The position numbers and the translations under genes are program-made. This document shows positions 1-8,976 of a stretch of 64,000 nucleotides of DNA, piece after piece. The stretch is taken from positions 248,001 to 312,000 of the forward strand of contig CAVPYZ010000004.1 of NCBI GenBank assembly GCA_963710165.1. Direction: 5' to 3'. The DNA comes from JACKIP01 sp963710165 (lineage in GTDB: Bacteria; Pseudomonadota; Alphaproteobacteria; Micavibrionales; Micavibrionaceae). The stretch's first letter is position 1; each line of letters opens with the position of its first letter. The notes beneath the pieces are model-generated. The model saw only the letters and a program-made list of their open reading frames with translations. It searched no databases and had not been told where the DNA came from.

Positions 1-735
1 CAAAACCATCCATCCCAAACGCCATCCCGTCATGGCGAAATATTTTGAAAAACTGTTAATCACAACGACATCTTTGCAGTATTTGGCAACGGTTTCCGCT
101 TTTTCGCCGAATGTAACGCCGTGATATAATTCATCGGCTATCAGGCGAACGCCGTGTTTTTGACACCACGCGCATATCGATTCCAATTCTTCGGGTTGGA
201 TAATTGTTCCGGTTGGGTTAGAGGGGGAAGCGATCAAAAGACCGTCCGGTATCTCTTCCAGTTCTTCCAGATGTGATATTGTGGGTTGATAGTTTGTTTG
301 CGGTGTTGTCTCTATCTCAACAGGTATCAAACCGCACGCTTTCATAATATTTCGATAAGCAGGATAGCCCGGAGCCGCCATGGCAATTTTATCGCCCGGA
401 TCAAACATGCTCATAAATGTAAACAGAAACGCGCCGGATGCGCCAATGGTAATCACAATGCGGCTGCTGGGAATGTCCAAGCCGTAGTAATCTTCATACC
501 ATTTTGAAATACGATCTCTTAAAAAAGGCGTTCCGACAGCCTCTGTGTAACCCATGAAGCCGTCTTTCATCACATCGACGCCATATTCTAGCGCGGGGAC
601 AGGGGCGCCGTCAGCTGGCTGTCCAGGTGCCATATTGATAATATCTTGCCCCTCTTCCTTCTTTTGATTCACTTTTTGTAAAAGATCGAGGACGCGAAAG
701 GTGTGAATATCACCGTTTTGAGAGAGTTTTAACAT
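1..735 (-). CDS. Fold-type I PLP-dependent aminotransferase, C-terminal part cut off by window edge
   Basis: Reading the minus strand from the ATG at 735 gives 245 uninterrupted codons that run off the left edge. The protein contains MAPGQPADGAP near the start, the substrate-loop stretch ASPSNPTGT, a cofactor aspartate in LIADELYHG, and SFSKYFAMTGWRLGW, which holds the lysine that forms the Schiff base with pyridoxal phosphate. These are the hallmarks of class I/II aminotransferases (aspartate aminotransferase-like). It resembles, but is not a copy of, the complete aminotransferase at 27374-28558. The amino donor cannot be predicted. About 130-150 C-terminal residues are missing because of the window edge, not because the gene is broken. 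Confidence 0.9.
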   Translation of the reverse strand, partial: MLKLSQNGDIHTFRVLDLLQKVNQKKEEGQDIINMAPGQPADGAPVPALEYGVDVMKDGFMGYTEAVGTPFLRDRISKWYEDYYGLDIPSSRIVITIGASGAFLFTFMSMFDPGDKIAMAAPGYPAYRNIMKACGLIPVEIETTPQTNYQPTISHLEELEEIPDGLLIASPSNPTGTIIQPEELESICAWCQKHGVRLIADELYHGVTFGEKAETVAKYCKDVVVINSFSKYFAMTGWRLGWMVL

Positions 736-1141
736 GGCAAAAAGACTATCAAACACAATCCGAAATAGCATTAAAAAACTTTTTATCATATTTTATATAA
801 AATTTTATGTAAATTTCATGAACCTTTTACTCAAATTACGTAAACTAAAAATATAAGGTCAGTGAAGAGACACAAACCACATCGGACGACAAGGAACATA
901 AGAAAAGAAAGTTTAAGTTTAGAGTTTAATTTTATCAGTTTATGAGAGTTTATTTGTGCTGATCTTTTTGAAATATTTATATCTACCCCGCTATAAGACG
1001 AATGTTTCATGAAGATACCCCTTTAAACCGCCGGACAGAATGTTCCGGCGGTCTTTTTTTGTGGACTGATTTTATAAGGAAAACTTTTAATTCTGTGCGT
1101 TTCGCTTTATAAAGAAGATAGATAAAATTAAGGTATATATA
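736..1141 (+). other. Intergenic region with possible small RNA ending in a strong terminator
   Basis: This 406-base AT-rich gap separates the divergent aminotransferase and the 1142 gene. A textbook intrinsic terminator at 1027-1060 faces the plus strand, yet no plus-strand gene precedes it. A short transcript, perhaps starting somewhere around 830-870, is therefore likely. Reading frames inside are tiny; the longest candidate is 27 codons from a GTG near 863, with poor ribosome-binding-site spacing. I could not match the sequence to a known RNA family, and no clear promoter could be fixed. Confidence 0.3.
1027..1060 (+). terminator. Rho-independent terminator
   Basis: A 9-bp perfect stem (ACCGCCGGA at 1027-1035 with TCCGGCGGT at 1044-1052) closes an 8-base loop and is followed by CTTTTTTT. 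It is GC-rich in an AT-rich surrounding and points along the plus strand. It lies 82 bases upstream of the next start codon, so it would end an upstream transcript rather than the 1142 gene. Confidence 0.85.
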
Positions 1142-1879
1142 ATGGCGACGTTCTCTAAAAAATATTTATTAACATGTGTTTGCACATTAGCGATGACATT
1201 TCCAAGCGCTTATACATTTGCGCAAGATGCGGCTGTACCAGAAGAACTAATTCAAAACGAGCAAGATTTACAGCAGAGCCTTCCGGTTGAAAATGATGAG
1301 GCGGAAGAAGAGATTGATGCAGAGCAAGCCGCGCCAGAACCAGAGCAGGTCAATATTACGATGACAGCCGGCCCAAAACTGCGGGAGCTGGAAGAATATA
1401 CAGTTTCCTTACTGAATGGCTTAGAGCCGGCACAAGCGCAATATATTTATAATATTCGTCAAAATTTCGGCATCATCAGAAGTGTTCAGGTTGTGCGCGG
1501 TGATATTGAAAAAGCCGTCGAGAGTTGTGGTGAGGCAAATACAGATATGAAGCAGCAAATTACATCGCGTTTTGACAGCTGGAATGATGTTATTGTACCA
1601 AAACTTGCCGTGGCGGATGTTGCGCTGAAAGACGCTGTTCAACGGCAGAGTTTCCGTCCGACTGTTCGTGTGACAATGTTACTTGATCTGGTGCAAAGCG
1701 CGTTTGAAGAACGAGATGTACAAATTAAAAAAGTACCGGTCAGCACGCCCGAAGCTTGTAAAAGCTTGCTGGAAAGTCTGGATGAAACGGAAGAAAGTTT
1801 GCAAGATCTTATGGACTCAACAATATCCGATTTGAATAAGTTATCAGCCGATCCTGAGCAAACCGCTACAGCCTCTTAG
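1142..1879 (+). CDS. Secreted helical protein of unknown function
   Basis: The 245-residue product begins with a classical Sec signal peptide (positively charged start, hydrophobic core, cleavage probably after YTFA near residue 27). The mature part opens with an acidic, Glu/Gln-rich stretch to about residue 70, followed by a mainly helical region. Two cysteines, in ESCGE and EACKS, could form a disulfide in the periplasm. I recognise no family. The start ATG is preceded by AAGG at 8-base spacing. It converges tail to tail with ctaA, only 5 bases away. No function is proposed. Confidence 0.8.
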   Translation: MATFSKKYLLTCVCTLAMTFPSAYTFAQDAAVPEELIQNEQDLQQSLPVENDEAEEEIDAEQAAPEPEQVNITMTAGPKLRELEEYTVSLLNGLEPAQAQYIYNIRQNFGIIRSVQVVRGDIEKAVESCGEANTDMKQQITSRFDSWNDVIVPKLAVADVALKDAVQRQSFRPTVRVTMLLDLVQSAFEERDVQIKKVPVSTPEACKSLLESLDETEESLQDLMDSTISDLNKLSADPEQTATAS

Positions 1880-1884
1880 TTTTT

Positions 1885-2889
1885 TTAAGAGATTCGTCTC
1901 AAGTATATAATATAGGTTCCCAATAAAATAAGTGCTACGGCTTGGTGAAGCGCGGCCAAAGGTAAGGCAACCATGGATAGCAGCGTTGCAATCCCCAATC
2001 CCACCTGACATAAAACGATAATAGGGAGCATGAAGACGTCTATTGTTTTTATGCCTTGCTTTAGCGCGAAACCATGAACGGCAAAAATCACTATAAGCAT
2101 ACTAACGCCTAACCATCTATGCAGGAATTGAATCCCGACTGGGTTTTGGAAAAAATTCACCCATAATGGCGATTGATAGACTGCATCTGTCGGCAGAAAG
2201 GCATCGCCCATTAATGGAAATTCATTATAGACCATACCTGCATCCATACCTGCGACATATGCGCCCCATATAATGGTAATGCCCAACATATAAAGTACGA
2301 CCCAGCTGAATGATTTGAGTGCAAAAGGCGTTGTAAATTTCTGGCGATTTTCTATATCTTGCGCGGTCCAGATTAAAGCGGCGAATATAACAAATGCCAA
2401 AGACAGATGCGCCGCCAAACGAAAATGGCTGACGGAGGGGCGATCAACTAGCCCGCTTTCCACCATGTACCATCCCATAACCCCCTGCATACCGCCAAGA
2501 ATGAGGATCAAAAATAAACGTGGTTTATAGCCCGTGGGGATTTTTTTGCGTATCCAGAAATAGATAAGGGGCAGGGCGTAAACCAGGCCGATCAGTCGTC
2601 CCCAGAATCTGTGAAACCATTCCCAAAAGAAAATTTCCTTGAAATCAGAAATCTCCATCCAGGAATTTTTTTTCTGGAATTCTGGCGTCTCCTGATAAAT
2701 TTTAAAAACGCGCTGCCATTCCTGTTCAGATAGCGGTGGAAGCGCACCAATCAAGGGCCGCCATTCCACCATGCTCAGGCCGCTTTCGGTCAATCTGGTA
2801 ATTGCACCGATAATAGCCATGCAAAAAACCATGAAGGCGGAAACGTAAAGCCAGACAGTAATTTGCCGATGTGGATTGATTTTCTTCAT
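1885..2889 (-). CDS. ctaA: Heme A synthase (COX15/CtaA)
   Basis: Inner-membrane enzyme that oxidises the C8 methyl group of heme O to give heme A for aa3-type cytochrome oxidases. Visible family motifs include TRLTESGLSMVEWRP near the N-terminus, WFHRFWGRLIG, QGVMGWYMVESGL, HFRLAAHL, NEFPLMGD, FLHRWLG and HQAVA. The conserved histidines of these motifs bind the hemes. About eight membrane helices are apparent. I place the start at the ATG at 2889 (MKKINPHRQ), which has an AAGGG ribosome binding site. A longer frame to 2952 is open but has no binding site and would crowd the divergent reductase gene. Length 334 residues is normal for the type 2 (alphaproteobacterial/mitochondrial) group. Confidence 0.95.
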   Translation of the reverse strand: MKKINPHRQITVWLYVSAFMVFCMAIIGAITRLTESGLSMVEWRPLIGALPPLSEQEWQRVFKIYQETPEFQKKNSWMEISDFKEIFFWEWFHRFWGRLIGLVYALPLIYFWIRKKIPTGYKPRLFLILILGGMQGVMGWYMVESGLVDRPSVSHFRLAAHLSLAFVIFAALIWTAQDIENRQKFTTPFALKSFSWVVLYMLGITIIWGAYVAGMDAGMVYNEFPLMGDAFLPTDAVYQSPLWVNFFQNPVGIQFLHRWLGVSMLIVIFAVHGFALKQGIKTIDVFMLPIIVLCQVGLGIATLLSMVALPLAALHQAVALILLGTYIIYLRRIS

Positions 2890-2956
2890 AAAACCCTTAT
2901 TTTGCCCTATAAATCTTTGAAAACAAATTAGTGCAAATAAAAAGAAATACAAGACA

Positions 2957-4018
2957 ATGACAAAGACTGAATCAGATATGCAAAGCCTCCAAACTTCGAT
3001 GCATAAAACCGATGTAATTATTATTGGTGCGGGCCCTGTTGGTTTATTCGCAGTCTTTGAGCTTGGTTTGCTGGATATGAAATGCCATCTGATTGATATT
3101 CTTGATAAGCCGGGGGGGCAGTGCGCGGAATTATATCCTGAAAAACCGATTTACGACATTCCTGCCTATCCGGTGATTAGCGGGCAGGAGCTAACGGATA
3201 GATTGCTGGAACAGATTGAGCCTTTCGCCCCTGTTTTTCATTTTGGACAAATGGCAGAGGGTCTTGAAAAACTGGAAAATGGCAATTGGCAACTGACCAC
3301 TGATTTGGGAACAACTTTGGAGGCGCCTGTTATTTGTATTGCGGCGGGCGGTGGGTCATTTATGCCGAAGAAGCCGGCCTTAGAGGGGCTACAACAATAT
3401 GAATATGCCTCTGTGTTTTATGCCGTGCGACATATGCAGAATTTTAAAGGGAAAGATATTTTGATTGCAGGAGGAGGTGACAGTGCTTTGGATTGGACGA
3501 TTAATTTGCAGCCAATCGCAAATTCCGTTTCTCTGGTGCATAGACGCGATGATTTCCGCGCCGCACCGGACAGCGTGAATAAGATGAGAGCGTTGGTTGA
3601 TCAGGGAAAAGTAAATTTATACATTGGCGGGCTTCATAGTTTGAAGGGTGATGGCAACCAGATTGAGGCTGTTACAATCGCCCCAAAGGGAGGTGAGCTT
3701 TATGATGTCTCTTGTAACAGATTTTTGCCGTTTTACGGTCTAACCATGAAGCTTGGTCCTATTGCTAATTTCGGACTAAATCTACATGAAAATCTTATTC
3801 CTGTGGATACAGAGAAATTTGAAACAGACACGCCGCAAATTTTCTCTGTCGGGGATATAAACTGGTATCCGGGGAAATTAAAGCTAATCTTATCCGGTTT
3901 CCATGAAGCAGCCCTGATGGCACAACAAGCTTTCAAATATGTCTATCCTGATAAAAAGCTGAGATTTCAATACACAACATCCTCTTCATCATTGCAGAAG
4001 AAGTTGGGTGTCAATTGA
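2957..4018 (+). CDS. Thioredoxin reductase-like ferredoxin/flavodoxin-NADP+ reductase
   Basis: FAD enzyme of the YumC-type FNR family, which passes electrons between NADPH and ferredoxin or flavodoxin. Visible features are the FAD-binding IIIGAGPVGLF, the family signature AELYPEKPIYDIPA, the NADPH-binding AGGGDSALDW and the second FAD site SVGDINWYPGK. The CxxC pair of true thioredoxin reductases is absent, which supports the FNR assignment. Length (353 residues) is normal. Starts at 2978 or 3002 (MHKTDVIII) are possible, since no strong ribosome binding site is seen. It is divergent from ctaA. Confidence 0.9.
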   Translation: MTKTESDMQSLQTSMHKTDVIIIGAGPVGLFAVFELGLLDMKCHLIDILDKPGGQCAELYPEKPIYDIPAYPVISGQELTDRLLEQIEPFAPVFHFGQMAEGLEKLENGNWQLTTDLGTTLEAPVICIAAGGGSFMPKKPALEGLQQYEYASVFYAVRHMQNFKGKDILIAGGGDSALDWTINLQPIANSVSLVHRRDDFRAAPDSVNKMRALVDQGKVNLYIGGLHSLKGDGNQIEAVTIAPKGGELYDVSCNRFLPFYGLTMKLGPIANFGLNLHENLIPVDTEKFETDTPQIFSVGDINWYPGKLKLILSGFHEAALMAQQAFKYVYPDKKLRFQYTTSSSSLQKKLGVN

Positions 4019-4129
4019 GAGAATTATTTTCCATATAAGCTATTGTAATTTCAAATCTTTTTAGTTTTTTAAGACTTTCTGGGGTATGATTTAAAAAATA
4101 ATTCTAAAAATTCTCAAATTAAGAGCAAA

Positions 4130-6055
4130 ATGTTGGACGAAAACGACGAAATCGAACTGGAAGCAGAAGAGGTATCTGAAGAGACATCTTTAGTGCCTAA
4201 AAATGTGCCTCATCAAACGCCTGTTGCTGATCCTGTGAAAAAGGAAAGTGCATTAGCCGGAATGAAGGGGCGACGCAATCTTGATGCTAAATATGCCAGC
4301 TCGGGCGGCGGCAGCAACATGATTTATTCTGGCGAGAAAGCCCGTAACGACGAGAACGGTGATAAAAAAGGTCGCATCGGTGACCGCTTGATCGAAATGG
4401 GGCTGATTACTAAAGATCAGCTAAATGTTGCGATTCAGGAAAAAAAGATCACCGGTAAGCTTTTAGGGCAAATCTTTGTTGATCTTGGGTTTATCGATGA
4501 AGAAACGCTTTCTGTGTTTCTGGCAGAAAGTTCGGGTTTTGAGGTTTTTGATCCCAAAACTACAATTGTTGACGGTGATTGCCTATCGATGATCGATAAA
4601 CAAACAGCCATGCGTCATAACGTCATGCCTGTTTCTGTTAAAGATAATCAAATTCAGGTCGCAATGTCGGACCCTTATGATGTGGTGGCGCTTGATACGT
4701 TACGCCAACATCTGCCACGGAATCTGGAACTGGTTCCGCTGATTACAACAGCAAAGATTTTGTCTGACGCCATTGATGCAACATACGGTTATGCCAGTTC
4801 AATCAAAGATATTCTGAAAGAACTGGAAAACGAAAATTTTGATCCGGATGAAGTTGCAACGCTGAATGAAGAAGATGCTTTTACGCATCCTATCGTTCGT
4901 TTGGTCAATGCCCTTGTTTTTGACGCTGTAAAAATTGGTGCGTCCGATCTTCACTTTGAACCGGAAGAAAATTTTGTCCGCTTAAGGTATCGTGTTGACG
5001 GTGTCTTACATACAGCTCAAATTTTGCACAGACAGCACTGGAACGGTATTGCCCAGCGGCTTAAAATTATGTCGGGAATGAATATTGCCGATAAATTGAG
5101 CGCACAGGATGGGCGTTTTGAACTGGGAGTTGGTGGCAAGCGCGTTGATTTTCGCGTTTCGTCTCTTCCGACTATTCATGGTGAAAACATTGTTTTACGT
5201 GTTCTGGATCAGAGCGAAAGTATTATGCCGCTTGAGGATCTAGGGTTCAGTCCGGGTAATTTAGAGAAGATCAAGTCAGCCCAGTCACGACCAGAAGGAA
5301 TCATTATTGTTACGGGACCAACAGGTTCAGGTAAAACGACGTCTCTGTATTCCATGTTGAATGAAATTAATAGTGTCACAGTTAATATCCAGACGTTGGA
5401 AGATCCTGTTGAATATTCATTACCAATGATCAGGCAGACGCACGTTAAAGAAGGCGTGTTGGAATTCGCTGATGGTATTAAAGCGCTTCTGAGACAGGAT
5501 CCGGATATTATTTTTATTGGCGAGATTCGTGACGGCGAAACCGCAAATATGGCTTTGAAGGCCGCAATGACGGGTCATCAGGTTTATTCAACACTTCATA
5601 CAAATGATTCTTTTGGTGCGCTCCCCAGGCTTTTGGATTTACATTTGAAGCCAGGTATGTTGGCGGGGGCCATTATTGCTATCTTTGCGCAACGTTTGAC
5701 ACGACGTCTTTGTAAGGGGTGCAAGGAAGAATATTCACCGGATGAAGCAGAATGCAAATTATTAGGTGTCGATCCCTCCGACCCGCCGCGTATTTATCGA
5801 AGCCCTCAAGGTGAAAATCCTTGTCAGATGTGCGGAGGTACGGGATATAAGGGCCGTGTTGCCGTGGCAGAGATTTTAATGATGGATGAAGATCTTGATG
5901 AATTATTGGCCATGGGTAAATCAAAAGCCGAAATAAAAAACCGCGCTGTTGAAAAAGGCTTTAAAAGTATGAAAGATGATGGCATTCTGAAAATACTTAA
6001 TGGGCTCACCAGTTTGGAAGCTATTGCAAAGGTTGTTGATGTTTATAAAGAATAA
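4130..6055 (+). CDS. pilB: Type IV pilus assembly ATPase (PilB/MshE/GspE family)
   Basis: Cytoplasmic hexameric motor that powers pilus extension. After about 80 disordered, acidic residues comes a GspE N-terminal/MshEN-type domain (about 83-220; GRIGDRLIEMG, LLGQIFVDLGF). The secretion ATPase domain follows: Walker A GPTGSGKTTS near residue 395, Walker B DPDIIFIGEIRD near 457, and a His box with STLHTNDS. A four-cysteine zinc site (CKGC and CQMC, about 528-567) marks extension ATPases and is absent from retraction ATPases. The start has an AAGAG site. It heads the pilus cluster; a TATGAT hexamer at 4085-4090 may be a -10 element. It is distinguished from type II secretion only by context (PilT, PilU). 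Confidence 0.93.
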   Translation: MLDENDEIELEAEEVSEETSLVPKNVPHQTPVADPVKKESALAGMKGRRNLDAKYASSGGGSNMIYSGEKARNDENGDKKGRIGDRLIEMGLITKDQLNVAIQEKKITGKLLGQIFVDLGFIDEETLSVFLAESSGFEVFDPKTTIVDGDCLSMIDKQTAMRHNVMPVSVKDNQIQVAMSDPYDVVALDTLRQHLPRNLELVPLITTAKILSDAIDATYGYASSIKDILKELENENFDPDEVATLNEEDAFTHPIVRLVNALVFDAVKIGASDLHFEPEENFVRLRYRVDGVLHTAQILHRQHWNGIAQRLKIMSGMNIADKLSAQDGRFELGVGGKRVDFRVSSLPTIHGENIVLRVLDQSESIMPLEDLGFSPGNLEKIKSAQSRPEGIIIVTGPTGSGKTTSLYSMLNEINSVTVNIQTLEDPVEYSLPMIRQTHVKEGVLEFADGIKALLRQDPDIIFIGEIRDGETANMALKAAMTGHQVYSTLHTNDSFGALPRLLDLHLKPGMLAGAIIAIFAQRLTRRLCKGCKEEYSPDEAECKLLGVDPSDPPRIYRSPQGENPCQMCGGTGYKGRVAVAEILMMDEDLDELLAMGKSKAEIKNRAVEKGFKSMKDDGILKILNGLTSLEAIAKVVDVYKE

Positions 6056-6089
6056 TGTATTCTTTGTTGCGTATTGAGGGATAAACGTT

Positions 6090-7316
6090 ATTAAAAAGTA
6101 TAAATACAAAGCGATAAACAAAAAAGGTCGTCCGATAAGCGGGATTATTTCTGCCAATAGTGAGGCTGATCTTTATAAACAGCTGCAGACTGTCAGTCTG
6201 GAGCTGGTAAATTGTAGCGAAGTTGGTGGTAAAAAAACCAATATTCCTCTCCTGTCAAAAGGTGTTTCCACGCGAGATATGATTCAATTATTTGTTCATC
6301 TGGAACAAATGCAAGGGGCGTCTGTGCCCTTACTGGATTCCCTCGGGGATATACGCGATACAACCGAAAACCCGCGTCTTCGTGATATGATGTCGGAAGT
6401 GTATCGTGATGTGAATGAAGGAAATTCCCTTTCAGAGGCGCTTTCACGACATCCAAAAGTTTTTCCCAATCTCTATATCTCTCTCATTGCAGCAGGGGAA
6501 GAGACGGGTGATATGGTGTCATCGTATCGTCAGTTGATTAAGTATTTAAAATGGCGGGACGAGATTAATCGTAAGGTTAAAAAAGCAACATTGATGCCCG
6601 CTGTCACAGCAGGGTTTGTATTTGGTGCGCTTATCTTTCTTATGGTTGTCGTTGTTCCGGAAATTTTGATGTTTGTTAAAAACATGGAAAACTTGATGAA
6701 ATTGGAAATTCCATGGTTTACAACGGCGCTTATTGCAACGACTGATTTTTTTGCAGAATATTGGTGGATTGTTGTTCCAACCCCGTTTGTCATTGCCTTT
6801 ATCATTATTCTGTTACGCCGTTATTCAGAGCATATTCATTATCGTATGGATTTAATGTATCTCAGCCTTCCTGTTGTTGGAAATCTAATCCGCAAAATTA
6901 GTATTGCGCGTTTTTCGCAAACATTTGCCTCTTTATTTGCGAGTGGGGTTGATGTGTTAAAGGCGATGCGTTCGGCGCAAGAAACCGTCAATAATTTATC
7001 GATTAAAGAGGCCCTTGATAACACGATTAACTATGTCAAAACCGGTAGTCCTTTGTCGGAAGCGTTTAACGCTTCCGGAGAGTTTCCGAGTATGGTTGTG
7101 CGTATGGTCAAGATCGGTGAAGAGTCAGGTAATCTAACGGAAGTGCTGGAACATGTTGGTGTATTTTACACAAATGATGTGAATGAAGCCGTTGATTCGA
7201 TGGTCGCAATGATCCAGCCATTGCTAACATTGGTTTTAGGTCTTATAATAGCGTGGATCATTGCAGGGTGTTTTGGTCCTATATATCTCAATCTGGACAA
7301 GTTTATGGCGAATTAA
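6090..7316 (+). CDS. pilC: Pilus inner-membrane platform protein (PilC/MshG/GspF family), ATT start
   Basis: Polytopic platform on which the assembly ATPase turns. The first ATG in frame is at 6279, but the frame is open and homologous upstream: codons from 6090 read (I)KKYKYKAINKKGRP, the canonical N-terminus of the family. A stop at 6075 rules out a longer protein. No ATG, GTG or TTG exists between 6078 and 6090. The ATT at 6090 sits 9 bases after GAGGG and is the best start, giving 408 residues, the normal family length. Two T2SSF domains are visible, with repeated cores LYISLIAAGEETGD and MVVRMVKIGEESGN and three hydrophobic helices. It lies 34 bases after pilB. Confidence 0.9.
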   Translation: MKKYKYKAINKKGRPISGIISANSEADLYKQLQTVSLELVNCSEVGGKKTNIPLLSKGVSTRDMIQLFVHLEQMQGASVPLLDSLGDIRDTTENPRLRDMMSEVYRDVNEGNSLSEALSRHPKVFPNLYISLIAAGEETGDMVSSYRQLIKYLKWRDEINRKVKKATLMPAVTAGFVFGALIFLMVVVVPEILMFVKNMENLMKLEIPWFTTALIATTDFFAEYWWIVVPTPFVIAFIIILLRRYSEHIHYRMDLMYLSLPVVGNLIRKISIARFSQTFASLFASGVDVLKAMRSAQETVNNLSIKEALDNTINYVKTGSPLSEAFNASGEFPSMVVRMVKIGEESGNLTEVLEHVGVFYTNDVNEAVDSMVAMIQPLLTLVLGLIIAWIIAGCFGPIYLNLDKFMAN

Positions 7317-7317
7317 T

Positions 7318-8976
7318 ATGAGTGTTCCTATCCCCTTCCCCGGTCAATCCAAAAATATCCTTCTTGTTGGAGATGAGGGTATTACAATCTTTAATGCGTC
7401 CGGCGGGGGCGTTCGGTATATAGATCAACTGGCGTGGCTTACACCTGATTTTGAACATAAGTTGAGCGACACGCTGCGTCGTGATTGCCCCAAGAACCCC
7501 ATCGTTATTTTATACGATATGGTGGAGCAACATTACAGAAAAGAAGCTATTCCAAAGGTTGGTTTTTTCGATAAATCGAATGTCATTAAACGTAAGGTCG
7601 CGATTGCCTTTCCTAACTATAAAATGCGTTCCGCGCTTCCTTTAAAATCAAAAAAAATAAAAAATGATGATACGAAAGGGCTAGCGTCCTCTCCCTATCT
7701 TTTTGCTGCGATTCCGTCATCCGAGTTAATGTCATCTTTATTAAGAGGTGTCATCGCATCTGGTCGTCCAATTCATGGATTATACTTATTGCCTGTTGAA
7801 GGTGTCGGTATGATCAATAAAATATCAAAGAAGGTGTCCGGTGCAAAAGAGAAATCTCGCTGGACATTATTGATAGGGCAGCACGGCAGCGGTAATTTGC
7901 GCCAAATTGTGACCAAAGACGGCGAGCTTGCGTTGACACGTATGACCCCGTTTTCTGAAAGTCAGGATAACGCCACAGTCTGGGCGCAAAACATTTTCCA
8001 GGAATATAAGGTTACAATAAGTTACTTGAGCCGTCTGGGTTATAATTCCGATGAAGGAATAGACGTCATTTTAGTTGGGCCCGAGGGTGCGGGGGCATCC
8101 GTTGAAGAACATTTATCAGAAGAAAAAGTCTCTTTTCATTCTTTAGAAGTCGAAGAAGCCGCATCTTATGCAGGTATAAAAATCGGTTTAAATCAGGATG
8201 ACCAGTTTGCCGATTTACTTTATGTTGCATGGGCGGGGCAGGCATCGAAATTTACACTTCCAATTCCGGTAGAGACTTTTGAAAAAGCAACACGTCCGCG
8301 CATGATTGCAAATGCGGTTATGGCTCTGGCTTTAATCGCTGTTGCATGGTTTGGTTATCAGGCTGTAACGACAACGGCACAAAATCTTTCTGTTGGTTCA
8401 GAGTTGAAAGAAAAAGAAGCTTTACTAGTCGGCGCTAAGGAAACCTATGCAAGGCTCTTGGATGAAAAAGAGCGTAAGGGTTTTGATATTCGTTTGTATA
8501 AAGGAGCTTTCCTTGCAGAGGCGGAGCTGAACGATTATGCCATTAAACCTTTCACGCTACTAAAAGGTATATCAACATCTTTAGGGCCTGTTTTGAGTAT
8601 TGATGATATTTTAATCAGGCACGCTGATGGTAACGAAATTCGCTTTAAAAATCTTGATGCCGTGCCATCTGCGTCTCAAGGATTCAACTTTCGCAATAAC
8701 GCCAACAATGATCAGAATAAAGAGGGGTATGAATTATATTCCCGTTTAAGTATGACTTTTGCCGCTAGTGTTCCGCAAGAGGAAGCGCAGCAAATTCTTG
8801 AAGATTTAGTTCGCGAGTTAAATAAACGTCTACCGCAATATCAGGTTTCTATTGCCAAAGCTGTCAGAGATCGTGCCTATGAAATAGATGTTGAAGGTCA
8901 GATTGGTGCGCGTAATCAAGCGCCAGAATTAAAAGAAGATAATACCGCAGTCATTGAAATTAAGGGGGCTGTATAA
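7318..8976 (+). CDS. PilM-PilN-like fusion protein of the pilus alignment complex
   Basis: The 552-residue protein starts at the ATG one base after pilC ends; an upstream in-frame TTG at 7261 lies inside pilC and is rejected. Residues 1-325 are cytoplasmic and resemble the actin-like PilM/GspL fold (for example LLIGQHGSGNLRQIV and DGELALTRMTPF). One transmembrane helix spans about 329-350 (MIANAVMALALIAVAWFG), followed by a short coiled coil and a periplasmic PilN/GspL-like domain. It would link the cytoplasmic motor to the periplasmic ring. In MSHA nomenclature it resembles MshI. The assignment rests on topology and position more than on strong motifs. Confidence 0.7.
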   Translation: MSVPIPFPGQSKNILLVGDEGITIFNASGGGVRYIDQLAWLTPDFEHKLSDTLRRDCPKNPIVILYDMVEQHYRKEAIPKVGFFDKSNVIKRKVAIAFPNYKMRSALPLKSKKIKNDDTKGLASSPYLFAAIPSSELMSSLLRGVIASGRPIHGLYLLPVEGVGMINKISKKVSGAKEKSRWTLLIGQHGSGNLRQIVTKDGELALTRMTPFSESQDNATVWAQNIFQEYKVTISYLSRLGYNSDEGIDVILVGPEGAGASVEEHLSEEKVSFHSLEVEEAASYAGIKIGLNQDDQFADLLYVAWAGQASKFTLPIPVETFEKATRPRMIANAVMALALIAVAWFGYQAVTTTAQNLSVGSELKEKEALLVGAKETYARLLDEKERKGFDIRLYKGAFLAEAELNDYAIKPFTLLKGISTSLGPVLSIDDILIRHADGNEIRFKNLDAVPSASQGFNFRNNANNDQNKEGYELYSRLSMTFAASVPQEEAQQILEDLVRELNKRLPQYQVSIAKAVRDRAYEIDVEGQIGARNQAPELKEDNTAVIEIKGAV

